This document shows, piece after piece, positions 22,401 through 32,744 of a stretch of 64,000 nt of DNA. The position numbers and the translations under genes are program-made. The notes under the pieces are model-generated. The model saw only the letters and a list, made by a program, of their open reading frames with translations, made no database searches and had not been told where the DNA came from. This DNA comes from Vigna angularis (lineage: Eukaryota > Streptophyta > Magnoliopsida > Fabales > Fabaceae): contig NC_068976.1 in NCBI RefSeq assembly GCF_016808095.1, positions 28,194,871 to 28,258,870 on the forward strand, in the 5' to 3' direction. The stretch's first letter is position 1; each line of letters opens with the position of its first letter.

Positions 22401-23932
22401 AAAAGGCTTAAGGTTCCCAGTCGCGCGTTTATTTCTGGGCTTGGCCCACCCGGGTGGTTTCTAACCTAGAATCCCCTAGGGGTTCAGCATCTTCCCTCAT
22501 TCCTCACCCTACTCTGATCAAGCACTCCCCAAAGACCTGAGGTTCCCCGCTTCTCCCGCGAGCCCGCCGTCCATCTCGGCCAGAGCAGCCGCCACGCCTC
22601 ACCTCCAGCAAAAAACCGGCCACCGTGAGTAGCGACTCAAGGCGTCGCAAGCGCCTCTGCTCACCGTCGAGACCCTCGTCGGCCGCCGCTCCAACTCTTC
22701 CTCTCTCGTTTTCAGTCGTTATTTCTTTAATTTGTATAACGGGCTATGTGCGTGTGTGCTGTTTGGTGAGGAAGAAGATGAAGGCGTGGAGATGGTGAGG
22801 AGAAAACGGTTAAAGGCTCGACTTTATGCGGGTGTTTGGAGATGAAGATGAGTTACCAGTGAAGACAACCCTGGAAGCTTACCGAGACCATGCTTGGGGG
22901 GGTTAGAGATTTTAATCTGATATTGTAATGTGTTTATGCTTTTGGTTGTGGTCTGGTTAAAATGCCCGAGAGGATATGAAAGGGGATGACAATGCAAAGG
23001 TTCAGTGGTGGATTGGGGATGGTGTTGAAATCACTAGGGAAGGGCGAGGGGTTTGGCTGGATATTGATTTGGTCCCTTTTGTTTGCTTTTTTTTTTTTAA
23101 TACAAGGAGGATCAGGAACAAGGTGGTTAGGAGGATGAAATTGATGATATTAGTGGCAAAATCGTACATGGGAAGTCACATGGTGAATATGGGAGGGTGA
23201 TTGTACGTGGAAGGATGACGACGGACAGGAATATTCATACATCCAAACACACTTAAACAGAGCAACATCACAGTATAACGCAGTATGACTACGCAAGTGA
23301 ACGAGGGAATAAGGCGTGCTTACCTCTTGGAGCTTCACTGGCCGCTGTTAGCTATGTGAATCCGGTGACTCCTCCTCTTCTTCCAAGCTAGCTTCCGCGT
23401 CTCTTTGCAGGTGCCAAAAATGGTGAATGCCCTCCAGAAGCCCCCACCAATGATCGAAGATGATGGATCCAAACCAAACAACCCCCCGCTGTGTGTATAT
23501 TTGCTCTCTCCTTTTTTGTGTTGATGCCCTGACCAAATCTCCAAATCCTTACTTAAAATCTCCAAATCCTTACCTGCAGAAACCGTTTTCTGCCCCTTCC
23601 CCCTCCAACACATGCGTTGTCCTTCCCTCGACAAAACATTTTTTACTAAAGACAAAATAGAATGTTCCAAACCTTTTTTCCTTTTTTTTTATGTTAATTA
23701 CATTTAACCACATTAATTATATTAGAACAAAACTAAAAATAAAAATAAAAAGTAAAAACAAAGTTTAAAAATGGAAATTACGAAAGGAAAAGTAAAATAA
23801 AAATAGAATACTAAAAGAAAATGAGAATAAAATGAAAATAACACTGTAAATGAAAATGGGTAAAAAATAAAACATAAGACAATAGAATACGATAAAGCCA
23901 GAAATCGATCCGGACGAAATTTGGTATTGACA

Positions 23933-24235
23933 ATATCCAATTGATGAAGTGGCCAGTGACGAATGACTGCCATGGCAAAGAAGAGACGAATAGTAGTCAT
24001 CTTGGCTATAGGAGAGAAAGTGTCACAATAATCAAGACCATAAACCTGAGTGTAACCTTTTGCAACAAGTCGAGCTTTGAGCCGATCAATTTCAGCATCA
24101 GGGCCAACTTTAACTGCATACACCCATCGACAACCAACCGCCTTTTTTCCTGGGGGAAGGGGCACCAGCTCCCAAGTATTACTGTGGTCAAGAGCCTGCA
24201 TTTTTGCAATCTTGTCGCCATCCAGGATGATCAAG
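23933..24235 (-). pseudogene. Copia A reverse transcriptase, N-terminal fragment
   Basis: Shows the conserved copia RT entry ([20 protein letters not shown], then [22 protein letters not shown] and WPLHQLDI) and stops at the Ogre junction, after which the frame runs into LTR. A small indel near 24,205 separates it from the integrase frame (HPGWRQ, then [10 protein letters not shown] in another frame). Confidence 0.92.
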
Positions 24236-26080
24236 TGCTTCTTTCACATTCTTGTGTATAACAACAAAGGACACTGAGGATAAAAGAGAAAAATAGGAGG
24301 GCGACAATCGATGATAGCTTAGAAAATTATAAATGGGATGAGGGTTTCGAGTGGAACGAGTACCTTTTCTGAGGGCAATAGGCCATGCTGAATCATTTGC
24401 ACCAGGAGGCGTGGAAGAAGGTGACGAGGGAGAAGAATCTAAAGTAGGAGATTCACCATTGTCTTGGGGAGGTGGACTATCCATTAGGGCCCTATGTGGG
24501 ATGATCTCAGTATGTGGAGAAACAGGTGTAGAAGGATTGTGATCAAGACTTGGAATGACAGAGGCAGTGGAGCTATTTGACTCAGCCATTGGAATAGGAA
24601 GGACCTGCTGGAGGATAGAAACATCCTGAACAAATGGAGAGAAGTAAGGAGTCTGTTCAAAGAATGTGACGTTGGCAGACATGTAATACTTCTTAGTTTC
24701 AGGAGAGTAACACTGATATCCTTTTTGAAGTCGAGAATAGCCTAAGAAGACACATTTGAGAGCGCGAGCGGAGAGTTTGTCTAGACCTGGAGACATGTCA
24801 TGAACAAAACATACACAACCAAACACTCGGGGAGATGTATGAAAGAGAGGATCATTAGGAAACAAAATGGAGAAAGGGACTTTATTATCAAGAGAGGAGG
24901 AGGGCATCCTATTAATAAGATAACATGCGGTTAAGATGGCATCCCCCCAGTGATGGACAGGAATAAGGGCACCAAGCAAAAGGGTACGAGCAGTTTCAAC
25001 CAAGTGTCTATTTTTTCGTTCTGCTATACCATTTTGCTGTGGTGTATGAGGACAAGTAGACTGATGTAAGATACCATAGGAACTCAAGATGGCAGAAAAG
25101 GAGGATAAGAAATACTCTTTTGCATTATCACTTATTAATATTTTGATTACTTGACCAAATTGATTCTTGATTTCATTCAAAAAGGATGTAAAGATAGCTA
25201 ACAATTCAGAATAATTTTTCATAAGATAAACCCAAGTACATCTTGAATATTCATCAATAAAGGTAAAAAAATATCTAAAACCAAAGGAGGAGATACGACT
25301 AGGTCCCCATATATCAGAATGGATGATGGAAAAACTAGAATTACATATTGATTGAGACCTTTTAGGAAAGAAAGATCTAACATGTTTTCCTAATTGACAT
25401 GACTCACATTCTAAGGTTTGGAGACCACTAAGTTCAGGACACATCTTTTTTAATTTGGACAAATGAGGATGGCCAAGTCGATCATGTAGCACTTTAGGAT
25501 TAGGAGCAGCAACACAGGACACCCTTGGACGAGATCCTAAATGGTATAATCCGCCAGCTTCATATCCTTCTCCAATCTGTCTCCCCGAACCACGCTCCTG
25601 TATAACAAAAGATTTATGATCAAAGGTTATTGAACAATTTAACATTTTAGTCAACTGGCTTAAGGAAATTAAATTAAAAGGACAATTAGGGACAAAAAGG
25701 ACTGAGTTGAGATTGAGGGAGGGAGACAAAGAAACATGACCGACTCCTTTGGAAGAAGTTTTAGATCCATTTGCAAGGGTTATGAAATGAGGTTTTTCTC
25801 GAAAGGAAATAGATGAGAACAAAGAGGTATTACCAGAAATGTGATCAGAAGCACCTGAGTCAATTACCCATGAATTTTGACCTTCCATAGATTGAGAAAC
25901 GCAGGCTGTTGATGTATTGGGAGATTGAGATGATTGTGCCAAGCTGTTAGACTTTAACCTTAAATAATCTTGATATTCATCCTTAGAAAACATAGAACTG
26001 GAAGTTTCAGTCTTCGAAGTGGAAGTTTCAGTCTTCGAAATATTGGCGGTTTTGGAAGGAAACCATGCAAGGAGTAGCAA
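24188..26080 (-). pseudogene. Copia A protease - integrase
   Basis: Frame of about 630 codons. Protease active site WVIDSGASDHISG near residue 75. GAG-pre-integrase with LHDRLGHPHLSKL and CESCQLGKH (zinc-binding His and Cys). Integrase core with IIHSDIWGPS, ILISDNAKEYF and QQNGIAERKNRHLVE, the D, D and E of the active site. Then a Pro/Ser-rich linker. A one-base indel near 26,060 separates it from gag, and another indel near 24,205 from RT. A 20-odd-base tandem duplication near 26,000-26,040 repeats SKTETS codons. Confidence 0.92.
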
Positions 26081-26716
26081 TTCTCTTGAGTATGACCCAT
26101 CCTTTTACAGTATGTGCATTGAGTACGTCCCCGACCTCCTCGTCCTCCTCCTCTAGTGCCACGTCCTCCTCTTCCTCGTGTGGCAACCATGATAGATGGT
26201 TCCACTAGTTCATGCGCTTCTTGAGTTTGAGGTACCGGGACACGTAGAAGGCGAGTGGTCAATGTTTCCACAGAGGGGACATGACTAGTTAGAAGTTGAT
26301 CTCTGAGATGATCAAAATCGGGATGTAGGGCACGAAGGATCAACACCATGTAAAATTTGTCTAGTTTCTTTTTGATATCCTCTAATGGATCTACTTCCAA
26401 AAACATCCTAAGTTCTTCGAGAGCAGATTGGGCTTCAGCCATGAAGGACACCATATCATGATCTGCCATTTTAAGAGATGCAAGCTTGTTCGTAGTGTCA
26501 TAGAGACGTTGAATATCGTTGGCATAAATGCTTTGGGCTTTCTTCCAAAAGGAGTGACAGGTTTTGAAAGCCCTCAAAGATACAAGAAGTTTGCGTTCCA
26601 CTGATTGGCTTTTTCAGTAGGCACATGGCTTCCATCTCGCTCAAGGTGGTCATAATGCCCTTGGCCAAGGAACTACATTTCAACGGTAGCATACCATGAT
26701 AGATAATTTTTTCCAT
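25960..26716 (-). pseudogene. Copia A gag with zinc knuckle
   Basis: Copia-type gag (RLYDTTNKLASLKMADHDMV, LRALHPDFDHLRDQLL), then an Arg/Gly-rich stretch and a CCHC zinc knuckle CTYCKRMGHTQENC (CX2CX4HX4C). The 5' part (26,600-26,716) is in another frame and includes a stop, so the N-terminus is broken. Confidence 0.85.
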
Positions 26717-27027
26717 TTAGCTTCTCGGAGGTAATTGATGGACTTCCAAAGAAGGAAAGAGTAATGCCAAACGCCATTTCTGAAGAAGACGAATAGTACT
26801 AGCAAGGAATAAGAAAACCCTAAGGGTTTAGATGAAGGAAACTGTGACAGTGATGGACGACGGTGGCCGGCAACGACGGGCTGTGGCCGACGGCGACGGT
26901 GGCCGGCGACGAACGACGATGGCCAACGGTGGACGGTGGCCGGCGGCGGGCAGCGGCGGGCGACGAAGAACTGTGGCACCGGACATATATATATATTACG
27001 AGACAAAAACCAGAGCAGGATCGACCC
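26717..27027 (-). other. Copia A leader, with GC-rich CGG/CCG stretch
   Basis: Between primer site and gag. It contains a GC-rich imperfect repeat of GGCGACGGTGGCCGGCGAC type at 26,850-26,980 and a short TA run at 26,986-26,996. Probable gag start codons lie here, but frames are broken. Confidence 0.5.
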
Positions 27028-27039
27028 GCTCTGATACCA
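27028..27039 (-). other. Primer binding site of copia A (tRNA-iMet)
   Basis: Minus strand TGGTATCAGAGC, the complement of the 3' end of initiator tRNA-Met, nine bases after the LTR end. Confidence 0.9.
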
Positions 27040-27048
27040 ACTTAAGAT

Positions 27049-27264
27049 TGAAACTGTAAAATAATTCTAGAGGGCTTAATTGATCCCTCTCACAATCTTC
27101 TATTTATAAGAATAAATTGATACACAAATACATGATAAATAGGGTAACCCTAGACACAATATAATCATGATAAATAGGGTAATCCTAGACACAATATAAT
27201 CATGATAAATAGGGTAACCCTTGACACACTATAATGATGATAAAATAGGATAAATATCCTAACA
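27049..27264 (-). repeat. 5' LTR of copia A (216 bp)
   Basis: Plus-strand ends TGAAACTGTA and ATCCTAACA (TG...CA). It contains three near-identical 35-40-bp units with ATGATAAATAGGGTAACCCT at about 27,138-27,240. Confidence 0.82.
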
Positions 27265-27269
27265 ACTAG

Positions 27270-28322
27270 ATAATGTATTTCTATGCTGATAAATGTGTGT
27301 ACTCTAAATTTGAAAATGGTGATTGTGTCATTATATGTTTGTATGTGGATGACATGTTAATTTTCGGTACATACAATGAGATTGTTACTAGAACTAAATT
27401 ATTTCTAGGATCGAACTTTGAAATGAAAGACATGGGTGAAGCCAATGTAATTTTAGGTGTTAAAATCATAAGGAAGAGAGATAGTATATTACTATCCCAA
27501 GAACAATACATTGAGAAACTTCTTAAGAAGTTTGGATATTATGATTTCAAACCCGTGAGTACCCCTTATGATGCTAACTCTAAATTAATGAAAAATATAG
27601 GAGAATCATTATCTCAGCCTCAGTATGCCTAGATAATTGGGAGCTTACAACACTTGATGAGCTTTTCTAGACCTGATATTGCTTATGCAGTAGGTAGACT
27701 GAGTAGGTACACTCAATGTCCAAATCAAGAACATTGGGATGCATTTTCCAGGCTTATGAGATACTTAAGAGGTTCAATGGATTATGCCATTGAATATAGT
27801 GGATTTCCCGCTGTACTAGAAGGGTATAGTGATGCTAACTGGATCTCTGATTCAGATGAGACAAAATCCACTAGTGGTTATGTATTCACACTTGGGGGTG
27901 GTGCGATTACATGGAGATCAGCTAGACAAACTATTATTGCAAGATCAACAATGGAATCTGAGTTTGTCGCTCTTGAGATGGCTGGTAGTGAGGCTGAGTG
28001 GTTGAAAAACTTCTTAGCAAACATTCCACTAGAAATGAAACCAACCCCATCGGTGTCAATACACTGTGATTGCCAATCGGCAATAGCTATAGCTAAAAAC
28101 AAGAATTACAATGGAAAGAATAGACATATCCAATTGAGACACAATTTGGTAAAACAGCTGCTAAAGAGTGGAACTATTTCCATTGACTACGTGAAGTCAG
28201 AACGGAATCTAGTAGATCCTCTAACAAAACCCTTGGGAAGAAATATGATCTTAGAAACATCGAGGGGAATGGGACTTAAGCCACTGGAAAACAAACAAGT
28301 GATGGTAACCCAACCTTTGTGA
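27270..28322 (+). pseudogene. Copia B reverse transcriptase (C-terminal part) - RNase H
   Basis: Starts abruptly at the copia A junction within RT. YVDDMLIFG at about 27,340 is the RT catalytic box, followed by FEMKDMGEANVILG and SQEQYIEKLLKKF. A TAG at 27,630-27,632 (probably from CAG) interrupts the frame before [20 protein letters not shown]. RNase H follows ([46 protein letters not shown]) and ends with [10 protein letters not shown]. The 5' half of the element is on the far side of copia A and the Ogre, outside the window. Confidence 0.92.
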
Positions 28323-28882
28323 TTGGAGATCCCATGAATAAGGTTCATATGGGTAAAAACAAGTCACTTGTTAGTTCTGATAACACTAATTTGATTTTAA
28401 ATCAAATATGTCCATTCCTATGGTGTGTGTGAAAGTGTTAGAGACTGCATTATTGAGAGGTTAAACTTTGTAATTAAACAAAATTTTTAATGATCTTCAT
28501 ATCGCTTACGGGTAGTGTATGATTTGCAGCATACACTTGATGAAATCACCTATATGAATGTCAAGTGGGGCTGCTTGCATGAGATCTTGACATGATCTCT
28601 AGAGCACTCATGAATATCGGGCACGCGCATGGCCTAGTAAGCGCATCACGGCGATAACAGCAAGGATTGTGGGGTGTATTGTGATTGATAAACCTCTAAC
28701 ACACGTCAAGTGTCTTTGGTTCATATAGATTTCTATACCAACTATACTATGTGTTAAGTTTCTTGATCTAGGACTGATTCATATAGCTTGCTATACCAGC
28801 TCTGATGCATTACATCCTATGAGACCTAGGATAAAAGTTTCTTTTCTTTTCTCTCAACTTTCTTTTGCAATAAGTGGGGGAT
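28323..28882 (+). other. Copia B 3' untranslated region and polypurine tract
   Basis: About 550 bp without reading frame, ending in AAGTGGGGGAT at 28,872-28,882 directly before the LTR, a standard copia polypurine tract. Confidence 0.7.
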
Positions 28883-29317
28883 TGTTATAAAATATTATTA
28901 TTTTATTGCAATTGAAAGTTGTGCAACGTCCATAAACTTTTGCAACGTTAATATTTTGGCCAATGTTCTGATGCAATGTTCATAATGCAACGTTTAGAAT
29001 TTTGCAACGGTCCTTTCTGCATGCTTTATAAATATAGAATTCCATTTCATTTTTAAGATGAGCACAAAAACATATTTTCCAATCTTTATTTTATTTCTCT
29101 TGATTTCCTATCCTCCTATCTTGTAGTCTAAATCTTATATCCTGGGTATATACTTTATAGAGTTTCTTGCTAGTTCTGTGACCCTCGAATACATTTCGAG
29201 AAGTTCCTGTTATATCCTGGGGGACTTACGCAATACATCGCGGATAAGTCCTTAAGGACAGTGACTCTACACGTCTCAGGAAATACTACTCGTGATTTTG
29301 TCAGCAATTTTACAACA
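28883..29317 (+). repeat. 3' LTR of copia B (435 bp)
   Basis: Begins TGTTATAAAATATTATT after the polypurine tract and ends ATTTTACAACA. A TATA-like TTTATAAATATAG lies at about 29,025. The partner LTR is outside the window, so its end is inferred from the TG...CA rule. Confidence 0.78.
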
Positions 29318-29783
29318 AATACTTTATCCTCCTTTTCCGAATGATTCTTTTTGTATTCTATGAAAGCTATGCCTAGGAAAGAAGAAATCGTTAATGTATC
29401 CCTTATTGCATTGCATTGTTTATGTTAGGGAACTAATTGTATATAGTAGAAGGAGAAACGTTACCCAGCCTAACTGCCAAGGCAGTTAGGAAAGTCAGTA
29501 TAAAAGGGGTGGCTTGGTTGGTGAGAGGACAGTTTTGGAGTATTATTGTTTTGCGAGAACTCTTGTAGTTCTTTGGAGAGAGGTTAAGCTCTCGGGTTAC
29601 GTTGTAACACCATTCTTGTTGATTCTTTTCAATAAAAGGAGGCTGTATAATTCCGAGTACCTGTTTTGTGTTGTGTTTCTAGTGCTATTCATAGGTTCTT
29701 GATTAAGAGAACCTATCATTTGGTCCGACCTGCCGGATCGGAGTGGGGGTGAAGGATCAAGAAGTAATCGAGAAACTGCCGGA

Positions 29784-31250
29784 TTGAGACGCCACCGGAA
29801 TCGTGTGCGGGTGAAGGAAATTGCGGTTGATAGAATGAAGGCGCAGATAGGGGAGCTACGACCAGATTATGCAGCAATACGCCAAAATTATGCTGCAATA
29901 CGCCAAGATTTGCAAGAAATAATGAGGATGATGGGGGCGCGGGCTCACAACAACGACAAACAATCAGGTGGAAGTCAGGCTTACGTCAAAGGGAACCAGC
30001 GACGGTGCGAGGAGGATATTGGAGGGAGAGTGGGTGGCGATTACGGTGGGACCCAAACCCACAATCACTGTGGCGATCACCAGGAGGTGCAAAATCAATG
30101 GCGGAAAAGGGGTGAATTAACCGCTTTCGAAGGGTTGGACCCGTTAAACTGGATCAATAGGGCGGAGAGGGTTTTCGAGCTTCAAGGAGTAGCGGAGGAG
30201 GAGAAAGTGCAGTTCGCGGACTTAAGCATGAAGGGCAGCGCAGGCTACTGGTTCAGAGCCTGGAAGGAGAAAGCCAAGAACCGTTCCTGGGATGGCTTGA
30301 AGGAGGCCCTGGTGATAAGGTTTGGAACCATTGTTGAGCGTTTGGCGGCATCGAAACAGGTAGCGACAGGGGAAGAGTATGTGCAGGGAGGCGAAAAGGT
30401 AAGAAAAGGGAGCGGAATAGAAGACGAGTCATCTGGGGGACGAACGCGAGAAGCGGTTACCGAGCGGTACGAGGCCAAGTACTGTAGACTAGACCGAGCG
30501 GGATTAGCCGAACAGTCCGAGGCCGATCGCTATAACATAGGCAGATCAAGAGCTGCCGAGCAGTCAGACGAAATAGAAGACCAGTCGACATGGGGACGAA
30601 CGAGCGGTCAGTGGACACAGTCCGAGGCTGATCGCTATAACTCAAGCCGATCGAGATTTGCCAAGCGGTCCGAGGACATAGAAGACCAGTCGTCTTGGAG
30701 ACGAACGAGCGGTCAGTGGACACAGTGCGAGGTCGATCGCTATAACATAGGTCAATCGAGGGTTGTCGAGTGGTCTGAGGTCAAGCGCAATATCCCAGGT
30801 GAGGTTGCCGAGCGGTCCGAGATAGAATTAAACCTGAAGCAGACGGAGTTGTCCACTCTCTCGGCTGGTGGCCCTATTCAGCCAAAAGCGATGGAGCTGC
30901 ATGGTTCGATAGATAAAGAGCCGAACGGTATAAATATAGTGGGAAGAGAGCCGAACGGTATAAAGATAGTGGGAATTGAGCCGAACGGTAGAAGAGGACT
31001 GTTGGATCCGAACGTGAGAAGACCAGAACCGAACGTGAGGGGACTAACAGAACCGAACGGGAGAGGACGTCGGGAAGCCAACGGGAGAGGATTGCCGGAT
31101 CCGCACGGGAGAGGACTGACGGACCAGAATGGAAGAGGACAGGAGGAACTGAACGGTCTTATAGCTACAGTAAAATGCCGAACGGTTTTACACTCAAAAC
31201 GGTCTCCTAGTCATTGGTCGAACGGTCTTACAATTAGATTCAAAGGCTGA
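29784..31250 (+). CDS. Gypsy gag with long repeat-rich insert, 488 codons
   Basis: N-terminal basic and coiled segment (DYAAIRQNYAAIRQDLQEI), then a retrotransposon gag domain at about 110-190 (LTAFEGLDPLNWINRAERVF, GSAGYWFRAWKEKA, WDGLKEALVIRF). Normally a short linker then leads to the zinc knuckle. Here about 270 residues of repeats intervene: three copies of a roughly 32-residue unit with SEADRYNIGRSR and SWRRTSGQWTQ at about 235-340, then nine or more short units around EPNGRG at about 375-470. The frame stops at 31,250, and the zinc knuckle is in a separate frame from 31,308. The gag-like structural role is inferred from the domain. Confidence 0.75.
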   Translation: MRRHRNRVRVKEIAVDRMKAQIGELRPDYAAIRQNYAAIRQDLQEIMRMMGARAHNNDKQSGGSQAYVKGNQRRCEEDIGGRVGGDYGGTQTHNHCGDHQEVQNQWRKRGELTAFEGLDPLNWINRAERVFELQGVAEEEKVQFADLSMKGSAGYWFRAWKEKAKNRSWDGLKEALVIRFGTIVERLAASKQVATGEEYVQGGEKVRKGSGIEDESSGGRTREAVTERYEAKYCRLDRAGLAEQSEADRYNIGRSRAAEQSDEIEDQSTWGRTSGQWTQSEADRYNSSRSRFAKRSEDIEDQSSWRRTSGQWTQCEVDRYNIGQSRVVEWSEVKRNIPGEVAERSEIELNLKQTELSTLSAGGPIQPKAMELHGSIDKEPNGINIVGREPNGIKIVGIEPNGRRGLLDPNVRRPEPNVRGLTEPNGRGRREANGRGLPDPHGRGLTDQNGRGQEELNGLIATVKCRTVLHSKRSPSHWSNGLTIRFKG

Positions 31251-31307
31251 ACGGTCTTAAAGTCCAAACAACCTCTCAGTACTTGGTCGAACGGCCTTAC
31301 CATTAGA

Positions 31308-32207
31308 ATGAAGGATGAGGAGGGAAAGATGGATGTTACCACATCGGGAGGCGATAACAGGAGAAGAATGGTGAGAAACTTACCTTATCCAGAGTTTCTG
31401 AAGAGGCGGGAAGAAGGAAGGTGTTTCCGATGCGGTGGACCATTCGCTCCGGGTCATCGATGTGCGGAGAAGAGCTTAAGGGTCCTGTTACTAGCGGAAG
31501 ATGAGGAGGAGGAATGGGAGGAAAACTTTAACCTGGAAGCAAAAACCCTGGAGCTGTCGGCATGTTCGGCGGAGGGGCTGACGCCTTCCAAGACCCTGAA
31601 GTTGACCGGGTTGATAGGGGAGAGAAGAGTGGTAGTCCTGATCGATAGTGGGGCCAGCCACAATTTCATTAGCCGGAAGGTGGTGGAGGAACTGAGGCTT
31701 CCGGTAACAGAAACGGCCACATACGCGGTGAGTTTGGGTGACGGGTGTAAGAAGTGGACTCGGGGGCGATGTGAAAAGGTGGGATTGAAGCTGGGTAATG
31801 TGAAGGTAGAGGAGGACATGCATGTGTTTGATCTCGGTGGAGTGGATTTAATATTGGGTATTGCATGGTTGGCAAAACTGGGTGAGGTGGTTATTAACTG
31901 GAAAGAAATGTCTATGTTGTATGTGGTGGATGGAGAGAAGAAGAAAATCTGCAGTGACCCAGCCTTGGCAGGACAGCTGGGTGACACAGACGCATTTACA
32001 AAAATAATGGACGCTGAGTCATGGTTTCAATTTTGGGAAATGTGCGTAGTGGAGCAAGGGACAGGCGGTGATGTGTTGAGCCAATTGACTGAAGCTCCCT
32101 GCACGGGTACAGCAGGTGGGGAAAGTAGCTTTTTGTTTACAATTACCCGAGGCAGCAAGAATACACCCAATATTTCACGTTCCCCAACTAAAGAAGGCTG
32201 TGGGTGA
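31308..32207 (+). pseudogene. Gypsy zinc knuckle - aspartic protease fused to pol remnant
   Basis: Contains CFRCGGPFAPGHRC (zinc knuckle, residues 43-56), an acidic stretch, and a retropepsin-type protease with VVVLIDSGASHNFIS near residue 115 and VDLILGIAWLAKLG near 185. After about residue 270 comes sequence matching the end of integrase-containing pol in this lineage (ITRGSKNTPNIS region; a neighbouring frame reads FHVPQLKKAVG), followed by stops. So a deletion joins protease to the last pol codons with a frame change near 32,160. Confidence 0.82.
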
Positions 32208-32744
32208 GAAGAGGGTTAAGAGGAACTTCCAGCTGAATTACAAGCCTACCGACCCATGTTTTGGCCGGTAAGGATTTTTGACAGAAGGACAAGGCAGCTG
32301 GAGTAAGAAGAAATACCTCAGGTGTTGTTAGATTGGCAAGAAGGGGACAAGAGGGCGGCCACCGTGGGAAGACGGGGCGACTAAAAAAGAGCAGTTTCCG
32401 GTATTCAACCTTGGGGACAAGGTTGTTGGGGGAAGGGGAGTAATGTTAGGGAACTAATTGTATATAGTAGAAGGAGAAACGTTACCCAGCCTAACTGCCA
32501 AGGCAGTTAGGAAAGTCAGTATAAAAGGGGTGGCTTGGTTGGTGAGAGGACAGTTTTGGAGTATTATTGTTTTGCGAGAACTCTTGTAGTTCTTTGGAGA
32601 GAGGTTAAGCTCTCGGGTTACGTTGTAACACCATTCTTGTTGATTCTTTTCAATAAAAGGAGGCTGTATAATTCCGAGTACCTGTTCTGTGTTGTGTTTC
32701 TAGTGCTATTCATAGGTTCTTGATTAAAAGAACCTATCAGTTTA

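Larger units (their letters stand above)
1..23932 (-). mobile_element. Ogre/Tat-type Ty3/gypsy giant retrotransposon (left end outside window)
   Basis: Two direct copies of one long LTR flank an internal region coded on the minus strand: positions 1-3,133 align with 20,759-23,932. In minus-strand order one sees the 5' LTR, a primer site matching tRNA-Arg, ORF1, gag-protease, RT-RNase H, a second RNase H, integrase, a polypurine tract and the 3' LTR. An extra ORF before gag, gag-pro separated from RT, a second RNase H before integrase and LTRs near 4 kb are the hallmarks of the Ogre/Tat lineage. Without the nested solo LTR the internal part is about 12.9 kb, so the whole element would be near 20.7 kb. 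It is inserted in the RT gene of a copia element (junction 23,932/23,933). Frameshifts and a stop make this copy non-autonomous. The other target duplication lies left of the window. Confidence 0.93.
20010..23932 (-). repeat. 5' LTR of the Ogre element (complete, 3,923 bp)
   Basis: Plus-strand ends are TGTCGCAACC and GGTATTGACA, so on the coding strand it starts TGTCAATACC. The primer site adjoins at 20,007. In transcription order (right to left) it holds A/T-rich sequence, a GC-rich stretch (22,480-22,720), the palindrome array, the ~100-bp array and the hairpin modules near its 3' (U5) end. The right flank is coding sequence of the copia RT it interrupts. Confidence 0.93.
23933..27264 (-). 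mobile_element. Ty1/copia element A, cut by the Ogre insertion
   Basis: Minus-strand copia element. It has a 5' LTR (27,049-27,264), an initiator tRNA-Met primer site (27,028-27,039), gag, protease, integrase and the start of RT, where the Ogre interrupts it. The rest must lie left of the window. The LTR is followed by ACTAG (27,265-27,269), one half of a target duplication, then by RT codons of copia B on the other strand, so A inserted into B. Confidence 0.92.
29424..32739 (+). mobile_element. Ty3/gypsy deletion derivative, complete, 3.3 kb
   Basis: Two nearly identical LTRs, 29,424-29,718 and 32,444-32,739 (TGTTAGGGAACT...AACCTATCA), with target duplication GTTTA at 29,419-29,423 and 32,740-32,744. 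The LTRs differ by only a few bases (for example TTTTGTG/TTCTGTG and TTAAGAG/TTAAAAG), so the insertion is recent. A purine tract (GGGGGAAGGGGAGTAA) precedes the second LTR. The primer site would begin TGGTCCGACC, two bases after the first LTR; the tRNA is not identified. Internal coding is gag, zinc knuckle, protease and then the extreme end of pol. RT, RNase H and integrase are missing, so it depends on a helper. Confidence 0.93.
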
